Shown here: piece after piece, positions 8,652 through 17,578 of the stretch
How the letters are laid out: each line of letters begins with the position of its first letter
Position numbering within the stretch: position 1 is the stretch's first letter
Assembly: GCA_965284565.1 (NCBI GenBank)
Contig: OZ260100.1
Location: 1,860,001 to 1,924,000, forward strand
DNA: 64,000 nucleotides
From: BRH-c54 sp965284565
Lineage (GTDB): Bacteria > Bacteroidota > Bacteroidia > Flavobacteriales_E > Vicingaceae
Direction of reading: 5' to 3'
Program-made: the position numbers and the translations under genes
Notes under the pieces: model-generated
What the model saw: only the letters and a program-made list of their open reading frames with translations
The model's database searches: none
Told to the model about the DNA's origin: nothing

Positions 8652-9341
8652 ATGAGTATAATATTAGGAATAGAAACAGCAACAAAAGTTTGCTCTATAG
8701 CACTTTCTAAAGATGATGAACTATTGGCTATTGAAGAAGTTGGAGGAGCATATAGTCATGCCGAAAATGTAACCAACTTTATAGAAAAAGTGGTTAAAAA
8801 AGCCAATATACAATTTAACGATATTGATGCAATTGCTGTAAGTAAAGGGCCTGGTTCTTATACTGGATTAAGAATTGGCGTTTCTTCAGCAAAAGGCTTG
8901 TGTTATGCGTTGAATAAACCATTAATTGCAATTGACACCTTGCAAGCAATGGCATTGCGTATGGCAAAACAAACATCAGATAAAAATTTGCTTTTTTGTC
9001 CGATGATAGACGCCCGAAGAATGGAAGTTTATACAGCTATTTATAATGCAAGCAATGAATTAATAGAGCCCATTTCTGCCAAAATAATAGATGAAAATTC
9101 CTTTAGCAAATACTTAAATAATCAAAAAGTAATGTTTTTTGGTGATGGGGCAGAAAAGTGTAAAACATTATTTTCAGGTAATAAAAATGCTTTTTTTAAT
9201 GAAAGTGTGTTGCCATCAGCCATAGAAATTAATGAGTTGGCGTTAAAAAAACTAAATAACAATCAGTTGGAAGATGTAGCTTATTTTGAGCCTTTTTATT
9301 TAAAAGATTTTATTGCTACCACTCCAAAAAAAATAATTTAG
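8652..9341 (+). CDS. tsaB: tRNA threonylcarbamoyladenosine biosynthesis protein TsaB
   Basis: Partner of TsaD in t6A37 modification of ANN-decoding tRNAs. The 229 residues have the shortened ASKHA fold of TsaB: ILGIETATKVCSIAL at the N-terminus and SKGPGSYTGLRIGVSSAKGL in the middle. The metal-binding histidine pair of TsaD is absent, as expected for TsaB. The ATG follows the stop codon of the OmpA gene directly, suggesting translational coupling. The gene ends 2 bp from the convergent LD-carboxypeptidase gene. Confidence 0.93.
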   Translation: MSIILGIETATKVCSIALSKDDELLAIEEVGGAYSHAENVTNFIEKVVKKANIQFNDIDAIAVSKGPGSYTGLRIGVSSAKGLCYALNKPLIAIDTLQAMALRMAKQTSDKNLLFCPMIDARRMEVYTAIYNASNELIEPISAKIIDENSFSKYLNNQKVMFFGDGAEKCKTLFSGNKNAFFNESVLPSAIEINELALKKLNNNQLEDVAYFEPFYLKDFIATTPKKII

Positions 9342-9343
9342 AA

Positions 9344-10240
9344 TTAAAAATCCAACAGGGTCTTATTCTCATCTATACTCAACGTTGCTTTTCCACCCAT
9401 AATCAACGTTCTATTATCCGCTAAATGCCCAGCAGGAAAACCAAAAGCTACAGGAAAATCATATTCTTCAATTATATTTTTAATGATATCAATAGCTGAA
9501 TGTCCGTAAGGAATGGTGTTGTCGTTCATGTCTGTCATTCCACCAATTAATAAGCCTTTTAAGCCATGAAACATTCCTGCTCGCTTAAGATTTTGCATCA
9601 TTCTATCAATGTGGTAAAGATATTCATCCAAATCTTCTAAAAACAAAATCTTACCCTCAGTATTAATTTGTGAAGCTGTTCCTGTAAGGCTATATAAAAT
9701 GGATAAATTTCCGCCTACCAACTCACCTTTAACTTCTCCTAATCTGTTATAAGAATGATAAGCACATTGATAGTTTAATGTTCTACCAAACAAAGCATCT
9801 TTTAGCGATTCAAGTGCCTCTTGTGTATTAGTTTTAAAATTTATGGGCATAGTTCCGTGCAAGGTAGCTATCCCAAAATTCTGATTAATATGATTGTGCA
9901 ACACCGTTACATCACTATAACCCACTATCCATTTAGGTTGGTTTTTAAAATTTGAAAAATCTATTTCATCAATTAATTGAACCGTTCCGTAACCACCTCT
10001 GGCACAAAAAACCGCTTTTATTTCATCATTATTTAACGTTTGTTGCAAATCATAAATTCGTTGTGCTTTTGTACCAGCAAATTGATGGTCTTCCGCAAAC
10101 AAATTTTCACCCAAAACCACTTCTAAGCCCCAAGATTCTAACAAGTTAATTGCGGGCTGAACTTCTTCCAAACTAATTTTTCTGGCAGTAGAAATAATGC
10201 TTACTTTATCTCCTATTTTTAATGCTTGAGGTTTTTCCAT
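9344..10240 (-). CDS. LD-carboxypeptidase, peptidase family S66
   Basis: Serine peptidase of the muramoyltetrapeptide carboxypeptidase (LdcA) family, which trims the terminal D-Ala of recycled murein tetrapeptides. The 298 residues include FCARGGYGTVQLI, the nucleophile motif VGYSDVTVLHNH, the LHGTMP segment, the acidic segment LEDLDEYLYHIDRMM and the C-terminal FPAGHLADNR that supplies the catalytic His. No signal peptide, so it is expected in the cytoplasm. Convergent with tsaB and divergent from metG. Confidence 0.88.
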   Translation of the reverse strand: MEKPQALKIGDKVSIISTARKISLEEVQPAINLLESWGLEVVLGENLFAEDHQFAGTKAQRIYDLQQTLNNDEIKAVFCARGGYGTVQLIDEIDFSNFKNQPKWIVGYSDVTVLHNHINQNFGIATLHGTMPINFKTNTQEALESLKDALFGRTLNYQCAYHSYNRLGEVKGELVGGNLSILYSLTGTASQINTEGKILFLEDLDEYLYHIDRMMQNLKRAGMFHGLKGLLIGGMTDMNDNTIPYGHSAIDIIKNIIEEYDFPVAFGFPAGHLADNRTLIMGGKATLSIDENKTLLDF

Positions 10241-10271
10241 AGTGAATCGTCAATAGTATCATTAGTAAATG

Positions 10272-10279
10272 TACTTTTG
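10272..10279 (+). promoter_or_regulatory. candidate -7 element of metG
   Basis: TACTTTTG lies 43 bp before the metG ATG at 10323 and supports that start over the in-frame ATG at 10269, which would be upstream of the transcript. The -33 element is not clear. Confidence 0.4.
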
Positions 10280-10322
10280 CAAAAATAATTATTATTGTTG
10301 TTCTAACAACATTGTGAAATTC

Positions 10323-12365
10323 ATGAGTAAAACAAAAAGATATACCATTACTGCTGCATTGCCTTATGCCAATGGACCGCTACATTTGGGTCATATTGCT
10401 GGAGCGTATTTGCCTGCTGATATTTATGTGCGTTATTTAAAAAGCCAAGGACATGATGTGGCTTTTATTTGTGGGTCTGATGAACATGGTGCTGCCATTA
10501 CACTTAGAGCCAAAAAAGAAGGTAAAACGCCTCAACAAATTGTAGACGAAAACCATCAAATTATTAAAAAAGCTTTTAAAGATTTTGGAATAGATTTTAG
10601 TATCTATCACAGAACTTCTTCTCCTATACACCATGAAACAGCTGCTGGTTTTTTCAAAGACTTGAATAACAAAAATGCTTTTACTCAAGAAACTTCTGAG
10701 CAATTTTATGATGAAAAAGAACAACAGTTTTTAGCTGATAGGTACATTATTGGAACTTGCCCGAAATGCAGATACGACAATGCTTATGGCGACCAATGTG
10801 AAAAATGTGGTTCAACTTTAAGTCCTACAGATTTAATCAACCCAAAATCTGCTATAAGTGGAAACACACCTGTTTTAAAAGAAACCAGTCATTGGTATTT
10901 ACCCATGAATGAACATGAAGATTGGTTGAGAACATGGTTAGAAGAAGGTAAATTGGATGGAAAACTCCACCACGACACGAAATTGTGGAAGAAAAATGTA
11001 TTGGGACAATGCAAGTCATGGATAGATAATGGCTTACAAGCTCGTTCTATTACTAGAGATTTAGATTGGGGAGTAAAAGTTCCTGTAGAAGGAGCAGAAG
11101 GAAAAGTATTGTACGTTTGGTTCGATGCTCCAATTGGCTATATTTCGGCAACCAAAGCATGGGCTGAGCAAAACGGTAAAAATTGGGAAGATTATTGGAA
11201 AAATGAGGAAACCGAATTAATTCATTTTATTGGGAAAGACAACATTGTGTTTCATGCCATTATTTTTCCTATTATTTTAAAAGCTCATGGCGATTATATT
11301 TTACCAACTAATGTACCTGCCAATGAATTTTTAAATTTGGAAGGCGATAAAATTTCCACCTCAAGAAATTGGGCAGTATGGTTGCACGAATATTTAGCAG
11401 ATTTCCCTGGAAGACAAGATGAATTGCGTTATGTATTAACTTCCATAGCTCCAGAAACCAAAGATAGCGAGTTTACTTGGAAAGATTACCAAGCTAGAGT
11501 AAACAATGAATTAGTGGCTATTTTTGGAAATTTTGTAAATCGAACAGTGGTACTAACACACAAATACTTTAAGGGGTTAACACCAACCTTAAATAAGTGT
11601 GATAAAATCGACAATGAAGTATTAGCAGCAATTCCAAAAGCAAAAGCAAAAGTTAATGAATTAATTACTCAATTTAAGTTTAGAGATGCTCAAACTGAAG
11701 CTATGACTTTAGCTAGAATAGGAAACAAGTATTTAGCAGATACCGAACCTTGGAAGCTCATTAAAACTGACGAAGAACGAGTAAAAACCATCTTAAACAT
11801 TAGTTTGCAAATTTGTGATGCATTGAGTGATATTTTCCTTCCTTTTCTTCCTCAAACTTGTAGTAACTTAAAAAAGATTTTAAACTTAAAAAGTGATGAA
11901 ACTATAAGTACCCAACATCAAATTGGTGAAGCAACATTGCTCTTCCAAAAAATTGAAGATGATGTAATTGATGCTCAAATAAAGAAATTAAAAGAATCGA
12001 ATAAACAACAATCTAATCCAAAAGCAAAACCCATGAAAGACGAAATAACTTTTGATGATTTTACCAAAATGGACATTAGAACAGGAACTATTTTAACCGC
12101 AGAAAAACATCCTGATGCCGATAAATTATTAAAAATGACTGTTGACACAGGAATTGATGTCCGCACTATTGTTTCAGGTATTGCCGAACATTATGCTCCG
12201 GAAGAAATTATAGGCAAACAAGTGTCTGTTTTAATCAATTTAGCACCAAGAAAAATCCGAGGTATCGTATCTCAAGGCATGATTTTAATGGCAGAAGATA
12301 ATGAAGGCAATTTGGCATTTGTTTCACCAGAAAAAGCAATAGATAACGGTGGGGAGATTAGGTAG
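10323..12365 (+). CDS. metG: methionyl-tRNA synthetase
   Basis: Charges tRNA-Met. Class I features in order: YANGPLHLGHIAGAYLPADI (the HIGH-type motif is HLGH), a zinc knuckle with four Cys (CPKCRYDNAYGDQCEKCG), the KMSKS-like loop GDKISTSRNW, the helical anticodon domain and a C-terminal EMAP-II/Trbp111-like tRNA-binding domain from about residue 580 (DFTKMDIRTGTILTAEKHP), which mediates dimerisation in many MetRS. The ATG at 10323 begins MSKTKRYTITAALPYANG; an in-frame ATG at 10269 would add 18 residues unlike the family and lies upstream of the promoter-like element. Confidence 0.96.
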   Translation: MSKTKRYTITAALPYANGPLHLGHIAGAYLPADIYVRYLKSQGHDVAFICGSDEHGAAITLRAKKEGKTPQQIVDENHQIIKKAFKDFGIDFSIYHRTSSPIHHETAAGFFKDLNNKNAFTQETSEQFYDEKEQQFLADRYIIGTCPKCRYDNAYGDQCEKCGSTLSPTDLINPKSAISGNTPVLKETSHWYLPMNEHEDWLRTWLEEGKLDGKLHHDTKLWKKNVLGQCKSWIDNGLQARSITRDLDWGVKVPVEGAEGKVLYVWFDAPIGYISATKAWAEQNGKNWEDYWKNEETELIHFIGKDNIVFHAIIFPIILKAHGDYILPTNVPANEFLNLEGDKISTSRNWAVWLHEYLADFPGRQDELRYVLTSIAPETKDSEFTWKDYQARVNNELVAIFGNFVNRTVVLTHKYFKGLTPTLNKCDKIDNEVLAAIPKAKAKVNELITQFKFRDAQTEAMTLARIGNKYLADTEPWKLIKTDEERVKTILNISLQICDALSDIFLPFLPQTCSNLKKILNLKSDETISTQHQIGEATLLFQKIEDDVIDAQIKKLKESNKQQSNPKAKPMKDEITFDDFTKMDIRTGTILTAEKHPDADKLLKMTVDTGIDVRTIVSGIAEHYAPEEIIGKQVSVLINLAPRKIRGIVSQGMILMAEDNEGNLAFVSPEKAIDNGGEIR

Positions 12366-12400
12366 ATTGATTAATAATTAGAATTTAGAAAATAAACTAG

Positions 12401-12420
12401 CGTCTCTGCGTCTTTGCGAG
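12401..12420 (+). repeat. dispersed intergenic word (TGCGTCTTTGCGAG type)
   Basis: The 14-base core TGCGTCTTTGCGAG at 12407-12420 recurs exactly at 20864-20877. Both sit in short gaps between unrelated genes and both have a variant of ACCAWTAACGAT nearby. They look like remnants of a dispersed non-coding repeat. Confidence 0.45.
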
Positions 12421-12449
12421 ATGATTACCAATAACGATACAACCCAACA

Positions 12450-13298
12450 ATGAAAGACAAAAAAAATAACTCATCAGACAAAAAGAAATCTTTTAGTAAA
12501 AAACCTTTTAACAAGAAAGGCGATTTTAAGAAACGCCCTCCAAAACAGTCCTCTTTACCTAAAGTTGATGATGGGAAAATTCGTTTAAACAAGTTTTTGG
12601 CAAATGCTGGAATTTGTTCTAGAAGAGAAGCTGATGTGTTAATTCAAACTGGAGTAGTTGAAGTTAATGGTGAAATTATAACAGAAATGGGATTTAAAGT
12701 TACTGATACAGACAAAATTGTTTGTGGTGGCGAAACCTTAAGACATGAAAAGAAAGTTTATTTGTTAATGAACAAACCTAAAGGATTTGTTTCTTCATTA
12801 AATGATCCTTATAACAGAAGAAATGTGGTGGAGTTACTTGGAAAATTAAAACAAAGTGTTATTCCTGTTGACCCATTAGGGAAAGATGCCACAGGCGTTT
12901 TGTTTTTAACCAACGATGAAGAATTGGTGAAAAGATTAACACACCCAAAACAACATATAAAGAAAATCTATCAGGTAGCAACTTCTACAAATGTTTCTAA
13001 TACACACTTGCAACAACTAATTAATGGTGTAGATTTAGAAAATGGACTGACAAAAATGCAAGAAGCTACCCATGTTGCTGATGGTGAAAATAAAAAACTA
13101 ATTGGTGTAGAAATTCATTCTTCAAAAAACAACATTGTAAAAAAAATGTTTGAACATTTAGGTTATGAAGTTTCTAAGTTAGATAGAGTTTATTATGCTG
13201 GTTTAACTAAAAAGAACTTAGCCAGAGGTCAGTGGAGATTTTTAACAGAAGAAGAAATTAATTTGCTTAAAATGACTACGCTTAATGTAAAGATTTGA
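12450..13298 (+). CDS. RsuA/RluB-family pseudouridine synthase homologue, catalytic Asp apparently lost
   Basis: The fold is that of the rRNA pseudouridine synthases RluB/RluF/RsuA: a basic Lys-rich N-terminal tail (about 1-45), an S4 RNA-binding domain (about 46-105, NKFLANAGICSRREADVLI), and the synthase domain ending IVKKMFEHLGYEVSKLDRVYYAGL. In this family the catalytic aspartate sits in V-G-R-L-D-x-x-T-x-G-L. Here the same place reads VDPLGKDATGV, so residue G144 stands where the Asp should be, and GR is replaced by DP. The rest of the domain is well conserved. It may bind rRNA without modifying it, or use another residue. A family call is safe; enzyme activity is not. Confidence 0.85.
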   Translation: MKDKKNNSSDKKKSFSKKPFNKKGDFKKRPPKQSSLPKVDDGKIRLNKFLANAGICSRREADVLIQTGVVEVNGEIITEMGFKVTDTDKIVCGGETLRHEKKVYLLMNKPKGFVSSLNDPYNRRNVVELLGKLKQSVIPVDPLGKDATGVLFLTNDEELVKRLTHPKQHIKKIYQVATSTNVSNTHLQQLINGVDLENGLTKMQEATHVADGENKKLIGVEIHSSKNNIVKKMFEHLGYEVSKLDRVYYAGLTKKNLARGQWRFLTEEEINLLKMTTLNVKI

Positions 13299-13335
13299 CT
13301 TTTAAAGCAAATTAATTAGTTAATATATCAGTTGG

Positions 13336-13806
13336 TTACTTTTTTTTGTCTAAAATAATACCAACTTCCATTGCGAAATGAAGCGGGTCTTTAGGCATAT
13401 TGTGTTCAATAATATAAGTGTAAGTACCACTTTCTTCAAACTTTTTTGATGGCTCAACCAAATGTTCACTATCCCAAATGTCATAACCAGCTTCACCAAT
13501 ATATTCACCTTTTTCATCTCTAATTTTTAATTCATAGTTGTTGCTGGTTTCCTTACCACTTGGAGAAATTTCTTTTACAATAATATTGGCAGTTTTATAT
13601 TGATAGCCATTAGCATATCTAAAGGAAATTTTAAAATCGTAATTGATAGAGTTATCTTCAATCAATACTTTAAATTCTCGGCTATCTTTTTTAAGCCATT
13701 CTAAATCTGGAGAAAGTTCTTTATGTTCAACAAAAACTCTACCTTCAGGTTGGCAGCTAATTAAAAATAAAAAAATAATTAAAGTGACTGAGAGTAAGTT
13801 TTTCAT
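13336..13806 (-). CDS. gldH: gliding motility lipoprotein GldH
   Basis: Lipoprotein needed for gliding in Flavobacterium and probably linked to the type IX secretion machinery. 156 residues with a lipoprotein signal peptide whose lipidated cysteine is C18 (FLFLISC), followed by the GldH core: FRYANGYQYKTANIIVKEIS, an acidic DEKGEYIGEAGYDIWD region, and the C-terminal HNMPKDPLHFAMEVGIILDKKK. It is the last gene of a minus-strand run (ALDH-like, cysQ, gldH), 22 bp after cysQ. The T9SS cargo proteins elsewhere in the window fit its presence. Confidence 0.82.
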   Translation of the reverse strand: MKNLLSVTLIIFLFLISCQPEGRVFVEHKELSPDLEWLKKDSREFKVLIEDNSINYDFKISFRYANGYQYKTANIIVKEISPSGKETSNNYELKIRDEKGEYIGEAGYDIWDSEHLVEPSKKFEESGTYTYIIEHNMPKDPLHFAMEVGIILDKKK

Positions 13807-13828
13807 AATGCATAAGGTTTAAAAGTGA

Positions 13829-14623
13829 TTAATTCAATTGAGCTAAAAACCAATTGTTAAGTAGATTTTCTTTGTTATATTTCATTACTGCGTTAGTTTG
13901 TTGGTCTATTACAACACCCCCAGCAGCATTAATAATGGCATTTCCTGCGGCAGTATCCCATTCCATTGTTGGAGCAAATCTTGGATAACAGTCGGCAGCA
14001 TTTTCGGCAACCATGCAAAGTTTTAGTGAACTACCTTTTGAAAGTAAGCTGATTTTTTTATGCTCTGCTTCTTTTTCAGTAATAAAAGTTTTGGTTTCAT
14101 CACTCATGTGAGAACGACTGGCAACAACAACAAAATCTGCTCTTTCACTTTTCAAAGGCAGTTCATTAGCAGTAGTTATTAAATCCACAAGTGTATTGGC
14201 AGCAGTAGTAATGTTGTTTATTTTATATGCTTTATCGTCAGAGAAATACAATTCTTTGGTTACTGGCACATAAATAACACCCATAGTTGAAGCTTGATTC
14301 TCAATCAAAGCAATGTTTACCGTAAATTCACCATTTTTATTGATGAATTCTTTTGTGCCATCAAGAGGGTCAACCATCCAAAATTTTTCCCAGTTTTTTC
14401 TTTCATCATAAGGAATAGATTTACCTTCTTCACTAAGGATAGGTAAGTCTGTTGATGTTAGACCTTTGACGATAGCTTGATGAGCTCTTTTGTCGGCTTC
14501 TGTTAATGGTGATTTATCTGCTTTGTTCTCTACTTGAAAATCAGTTGAATAAACTGTTAAGATTTCTTTTCCTGCTTCAATAGCAGCATTTATTGCTGTT
14601 AAAAGTAAATTTTCTCTTGTCAT
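13829..14623 (-). CDS. cysQ: 3'(2'),5'-bisphosphate nucleotidase CysQ
   Basis: Magnesium-dependent phosphatase of the inositol-monophosphatase superfamily that hydrolyses PAP to AMP, relieving a by-product of sulfate assimilation. Motifs: ILSEEGK, the metal site VDPLDGTKEFI, and the C-terminal EWDTAAGNAIINAAGG. The frame is open to 14665 but that would overlap the upstream gene; the ATG at 14623 (MTRENLLLTAINAAIEAGKE) fits the family and gives 264 aa. It starts 7 bp after the stop of the ALDH-like gene, so the two are surely cotranscribed. Confidence 0.92.
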   Translation of the reverse strand: MTRENLLLTAINAAIEAGKEILTVYSTDFQVENKADKSPLTEADKRAHQAIVKGLTSTDLPILSEEGKSIPYDERKNWEKFWMVDPLDGTKEFINKNGEFTVNIALIENQASTMGVIYVPVTKELYFSDDKAYKINNITTAANTLVDLITTANELPLKSERADFVVVASRSHMSDETKTFITEKEAEHKKISLLSKGSSLKLCMVAENAADCYPRFAPTMEWDTAAGNAIINAAGGVVIDQQTNAVMKYNKENLLNNWFLAQLN

Positions 14624-14630
14624 AATTAAT

Positions 14631-15503
14631 TTAATATCCACTTCCAGAAGCACCAATCTTTTCAATAGGATGCCAAGTGGTTTTCATTTCTAAAAAGTCT
14701 TCAATGTAATAAGGATTTTCGTGTGTTTTATCATTCAAATCTTTATCATCTCTTACTATAATTCTTTTAAGGTTGTTTACCGAATGCTTTTGAATTTCGG
14801 CAATTTCTTTTTTATTGTTTCCGCTATATAAAAAAGCGTTTATGTCCATGTGAGTTGATAAATGTTCAACCAATTCACTTCTTTTTCCTGTTAGGATGTT
14901 TACTATTCCACCAGGAACATCAGAGGTGTTCAACACTTCTGCAAAAGTAATGGCACAAAGCGGCATGTTTTCAGAAGCTAGCACAACAGCAGTATTTCCA
15001 CCAGCAATAACAGGAATTATGGTAGAGATTAACCCTAATAAACCTGATTTTTCTGGAGCAAGAATAGAAACAACTCCAGTAGGTTCTGGTGCAGTAAAAT
15101 TAAAATGTGCAGTAGAAACGGGATTAACAGAACTGAAAATAGGGGTAAATTTATCGCACCAACCAGCATAATAAATTATTCTATCTATTGAAGTGATTAC
15201 TTCCTTTTCTGCATCTTTAGCTTTTACGCCTTGTTGTACCAATTCGGCTACAAATTGAGCTTTTCTCCCTTCTAAGATTTCGGCAATACGATAAAGTATT
15301 TGACTTTTATTGAAAGCTGTTACTTCACTCCATTTGCTCTGAGCATTACGGGCAGCAACAACAGCATTTCTAACATCTTTTCTGGAGGACAAACAAATGT
15401 TGCCTACTTTATTTTCAGGGATATAGTATCTTCCTGATTCTGTTCTTGGGAATTTCCCGTCTATAAATATTTTATAGGTTTTTAGCACTTCTATTCTACT
15501 CAT
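14631..15503 (-). CDS. short aldehyde-dehydrogenase-like protein lacking the catalytic domain
   Basis: The 290 residues match the N-terminal half of aldehyde dehydrogenases: an oligomerisation strand (YKIFIDGKFPRTESGRYY), a helix AVVAARNAQSKWSEVTAFNKS, and the nucleotide-binding half up to TSDVPGGIVNILTG. After a short stretch (INAFLYSGNN) it jumps to an ALDH-like C-terminal tail ending MKTTWHPIEK. The whole catalytic domain, with the active-site Cys and Glu, is absent, and the usual VVLKPSE coenzyme lysine is replaced (VVLASE). The ends are clean and no frameshift or remnant is visible nearby, so it looks like a stable shortened protein rather than a fresh pseudogene. The active ALDH it might partner is not in the window. 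First gene of the operon with cysQ and gldH. Confidence 0.75.
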   Translation of the reverse strand: MSRIEVLKTYKIFIDGKFPRTESGRYYIPENKVGNICLSSRKDVRNAVVAARNAQSKWSEVTAFNKSQILYRIAEILEGRKAQFVAELVQQGVKAKDAEKEVITSIDRIIYYAGWCDKFTPIFSSVNPVSTAHFNFTAPEPTGVVSILAPEKSGLLGLISTIIPVIAGGNTAVVLASENMPLCAITFAEVLNTSDVPGGIVNILTGKRSELVEHLSTHMDINAFLYSGNNKKEIAEIQKHSVNNLKRIIVRDDKDLNDKTHENPYYIEDFLEMKTTWHPIEKIGASGSGY

Positions 15504-15574
15504 TTTTATATGAATTCAATTGACTTTAGTAGCGGTAAAGGTATTAAAAACATAAGAATTAAAAGATGAAAGTA

Positions 15575-15610
15575 TAAAAAAAGTGCTTCGAGAACTTCAA
15601 AGCAGTTTTT
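15575..15610 (-). terminator. probable terminator of lysS
   Basis: On the minus strand GCTTTGA (15603-15597) pairs with TCGAAGC (15591-15585) with one G-U, around a five-base loop, and a run of seven T follows. It lies about 30 bp after the lysS stop. Confidence 0.6.
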
Positions 15611-15635
15611 AGTTTTTTATAATTGGATGCACAAA

Positions 15636-17345
15636 TTATCCTACCACTTCAACAATTAAGTTGTCATCGGTTTTGGTTACTTTGGTTAAGCCAAATTTGC
15701 CAAGCGATTTAATTCCTTTGTCCCATTGTTTGTTAGACAATCCAGAAGCGTCTTTTAAGTCATTCATATTCATTTTTCCTTGTTTGGAAAGAATATCAAA
15801 AATGGCTTTTTCATTATCGTTCAGTTCCAATGCTTTTCTTGTAGAAACAATTTCTGGTTTCATTTGTGGAAAAAACAATACTTCTTGAATAGATTGGTTA
15901 TTAGTTAAGAACATAATCAATCTGTCCATGCCAATACCCAAGCCACTTGTAGGTGGCATGCCATATTCCAACGCTCTAATAAAATCATTATCTATAAACA
16001 TAGCTTCATCATCGCCTTTTTCAGAAAGTTTTAGTTGCTCTTCAAAACGTTCGCGTTGGTCTATTGGGTCGTTTAGCTCAGAATAAGCATTAGCTACTTC
16101 TTTACCACAAATCATTAATTCAAAACGCTCGGTTAATTCTGGGTTGTCTCTGTGTTGTTTACACAATGGCGACATTTCTTTCGGATAATCAATAATAAAT
16201 GTTGGTTGAATGTAGTTTCCTTCACATTTTTCACCAAACATTTCGTCAATTAACTTGCCTTTACCCATTGTTTCATTCACTTCAATACCCATATCTAAAC
16301 AAGCTTTTCTCAACTCTTCTTCAGATTTGCCATCAATATCAAAATCTGTATGGTCAATAATAGCCTGACGCATGGTTACTCTTTTGTACGGAGCTTTAAA
16401 ATCAATTTCGTTTCCGCCAAATTTAGCTTTGGTAGTGCCGTTTACTTGTGTAGCACAGAACTCTAGTAGGTTTTCGGTAAACTCCATCATCCAATGGTAA
16501 TCTTTGTAAGAAACATAAATTTCCATAGCGGTAAACTCAGGATTATGAGTTCTATCCATTCCTTCATTACGGAAGTTTTTAGAAAATTCATAAACACCAT
16601 CAAAACCACCAACAATTAACCTTTTTAAATACAGTTCGTTGGCAATTCGCATATAAAGCGGAATATCCAATGCATTGTGATGTGTAATAAATGGCTTGGC
16701 AGCAGCACCACCTGGAATAGCCTGCAAAATAGGGGTTTCTACTTCTAAATAACCTTTGTCGTTAAAAAACTGACGCATGGCATTGAACAACTTTGTTCTT
16801 TTTATAAAAATATCTTTTACATGGTCGTTTACTATCAAGTCAACATATCGCTGACGATAACGCAACTCAGGGTCAGAAAAAGCATCATGTACTTTTCCAC
16901 TATCATCTGTTTTAACAATTGGCAGCGGTTTTAAGGCTTTACTTAATACGGTAAGTTCTTTAATTTTAACAGATTCTTCTCCTACTTGAGTTGTAAATAA
17001 AACACCTTTAACGCCAATAAAATCGCCAATATCAAGTAATTTTTTGAATACTTCATTGTAAAGCGTTTTATCTTCATCAGGACAAATTTCATCTCTGTTA
17101 ATATAGATTTGAATTCTTCCAGAACTGTCTTTTAACTCGGCAAAAGAAGCTTTCCCCATAATCCTTCTACTCATAATTCTTCCTGCAAGAATTACTTCTT
17201 TTCCCTCTTCAAAATTATCTTTAATGTCTTTTGTTAAGGTATTAACAGGGAATTTTGCTGCTGGATAAGGCTCAACGCCTAATTCTCTGAGTTTAGTCAG
17301 AGAGGTTCTTCTAATTTGTTCTTGTTCCGATAATTGTATGCTCAT
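15636..17345 (-). CDS. lysS: lysyl-tRNA synthetase, class II, with C-terminal extension
   Basis: Charges tRNA-Lys. An N-terminal OB-fold anticodon domain (about 50-150, VILAGRIMSRRIMGKASFAEL) is followed by the class II core with motif 2 around FRNEGMDRTHNPEFTAMEIY and motif 3 GLGIGMDRLIMFL. The normal enzyme ends near residue 498 (LFFPQMKPE). Here about 71 more residues follow (NDNEKAIFDILSKQGKMNM onward) that read like a small winged-helix domain; such tails occur in flavobacterial LysRS. A TACTTTTG -7-like element lies at 17375-17368 on the minus strand, about 22 bp before the ATG. Confidence 0.95.
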   Translation of the reverse strand: MSIQLSEQEQIRRTSLTKLRELGVEPYPAAKFPVNTLTKDIKDNFEEGKEVILAGRIMSRRIMGKASFAELKDSSGRIQIYINRDEICPDEDKTLYNEVFKKLLDIGDFIGVKGVLFTTQVGEESVKIKELTVLSKALKPLPIVKTDDSGKVHDAFSDPELRYRQRYVDLIVNDHVKDIFIKRTKLFNAMRQFFNDKGYLEVETPILQAIPGGAAAKPFITHHNALDIPLYMRIANELYLKRLIVGGFDGVYEFSKNFRNEGMDRTHNPEFTAMEIYVSYKDYHWMMEFTENLLEFCATQVNGTTKAKFGGNEIDFKAPYKRVTMRQAIIDHTDFDIDGKSEEELRKACLDMGIEVNETMGKGKLIDEMFGEKCEGNYIQPTFIIDYPKEMSPLCKQHRDNPELTERFELMICGKEVANAYSELNDPIDQRERFEEQLKLSEKGDDEAMFIDNDFIRALEYGMPPTSGLGIGMDRLIMFLTNNQSIQEVLFFPQMKPEIVSTRKALELNDNEKAIFDILSKQGKMNMNDLKDASGLSNKQWDKGIKSLGKFGLTKVTKTDDNLIVEVVG

Positions 17346-17578
17346 TTTGTTCTAAAATTTAAGGCTGCAAAAGTAATAAAACTTTGGTGGAATTGTATGT
17401 TAGTTTATTAGGTTTATAAAGTTTGTTGGTTTATAGGGTTAAGCCTACCCAACAAGGTTCAATTAATCTTGCTTACAAGTTTAAAGAATTTAAACATTGA
17501 GCATGAAACTTCTATTAGCATTTTCCTTGACAATTTAATTATAATTGTATTTTTACGCCTGATTAATCAAACTTTTTC

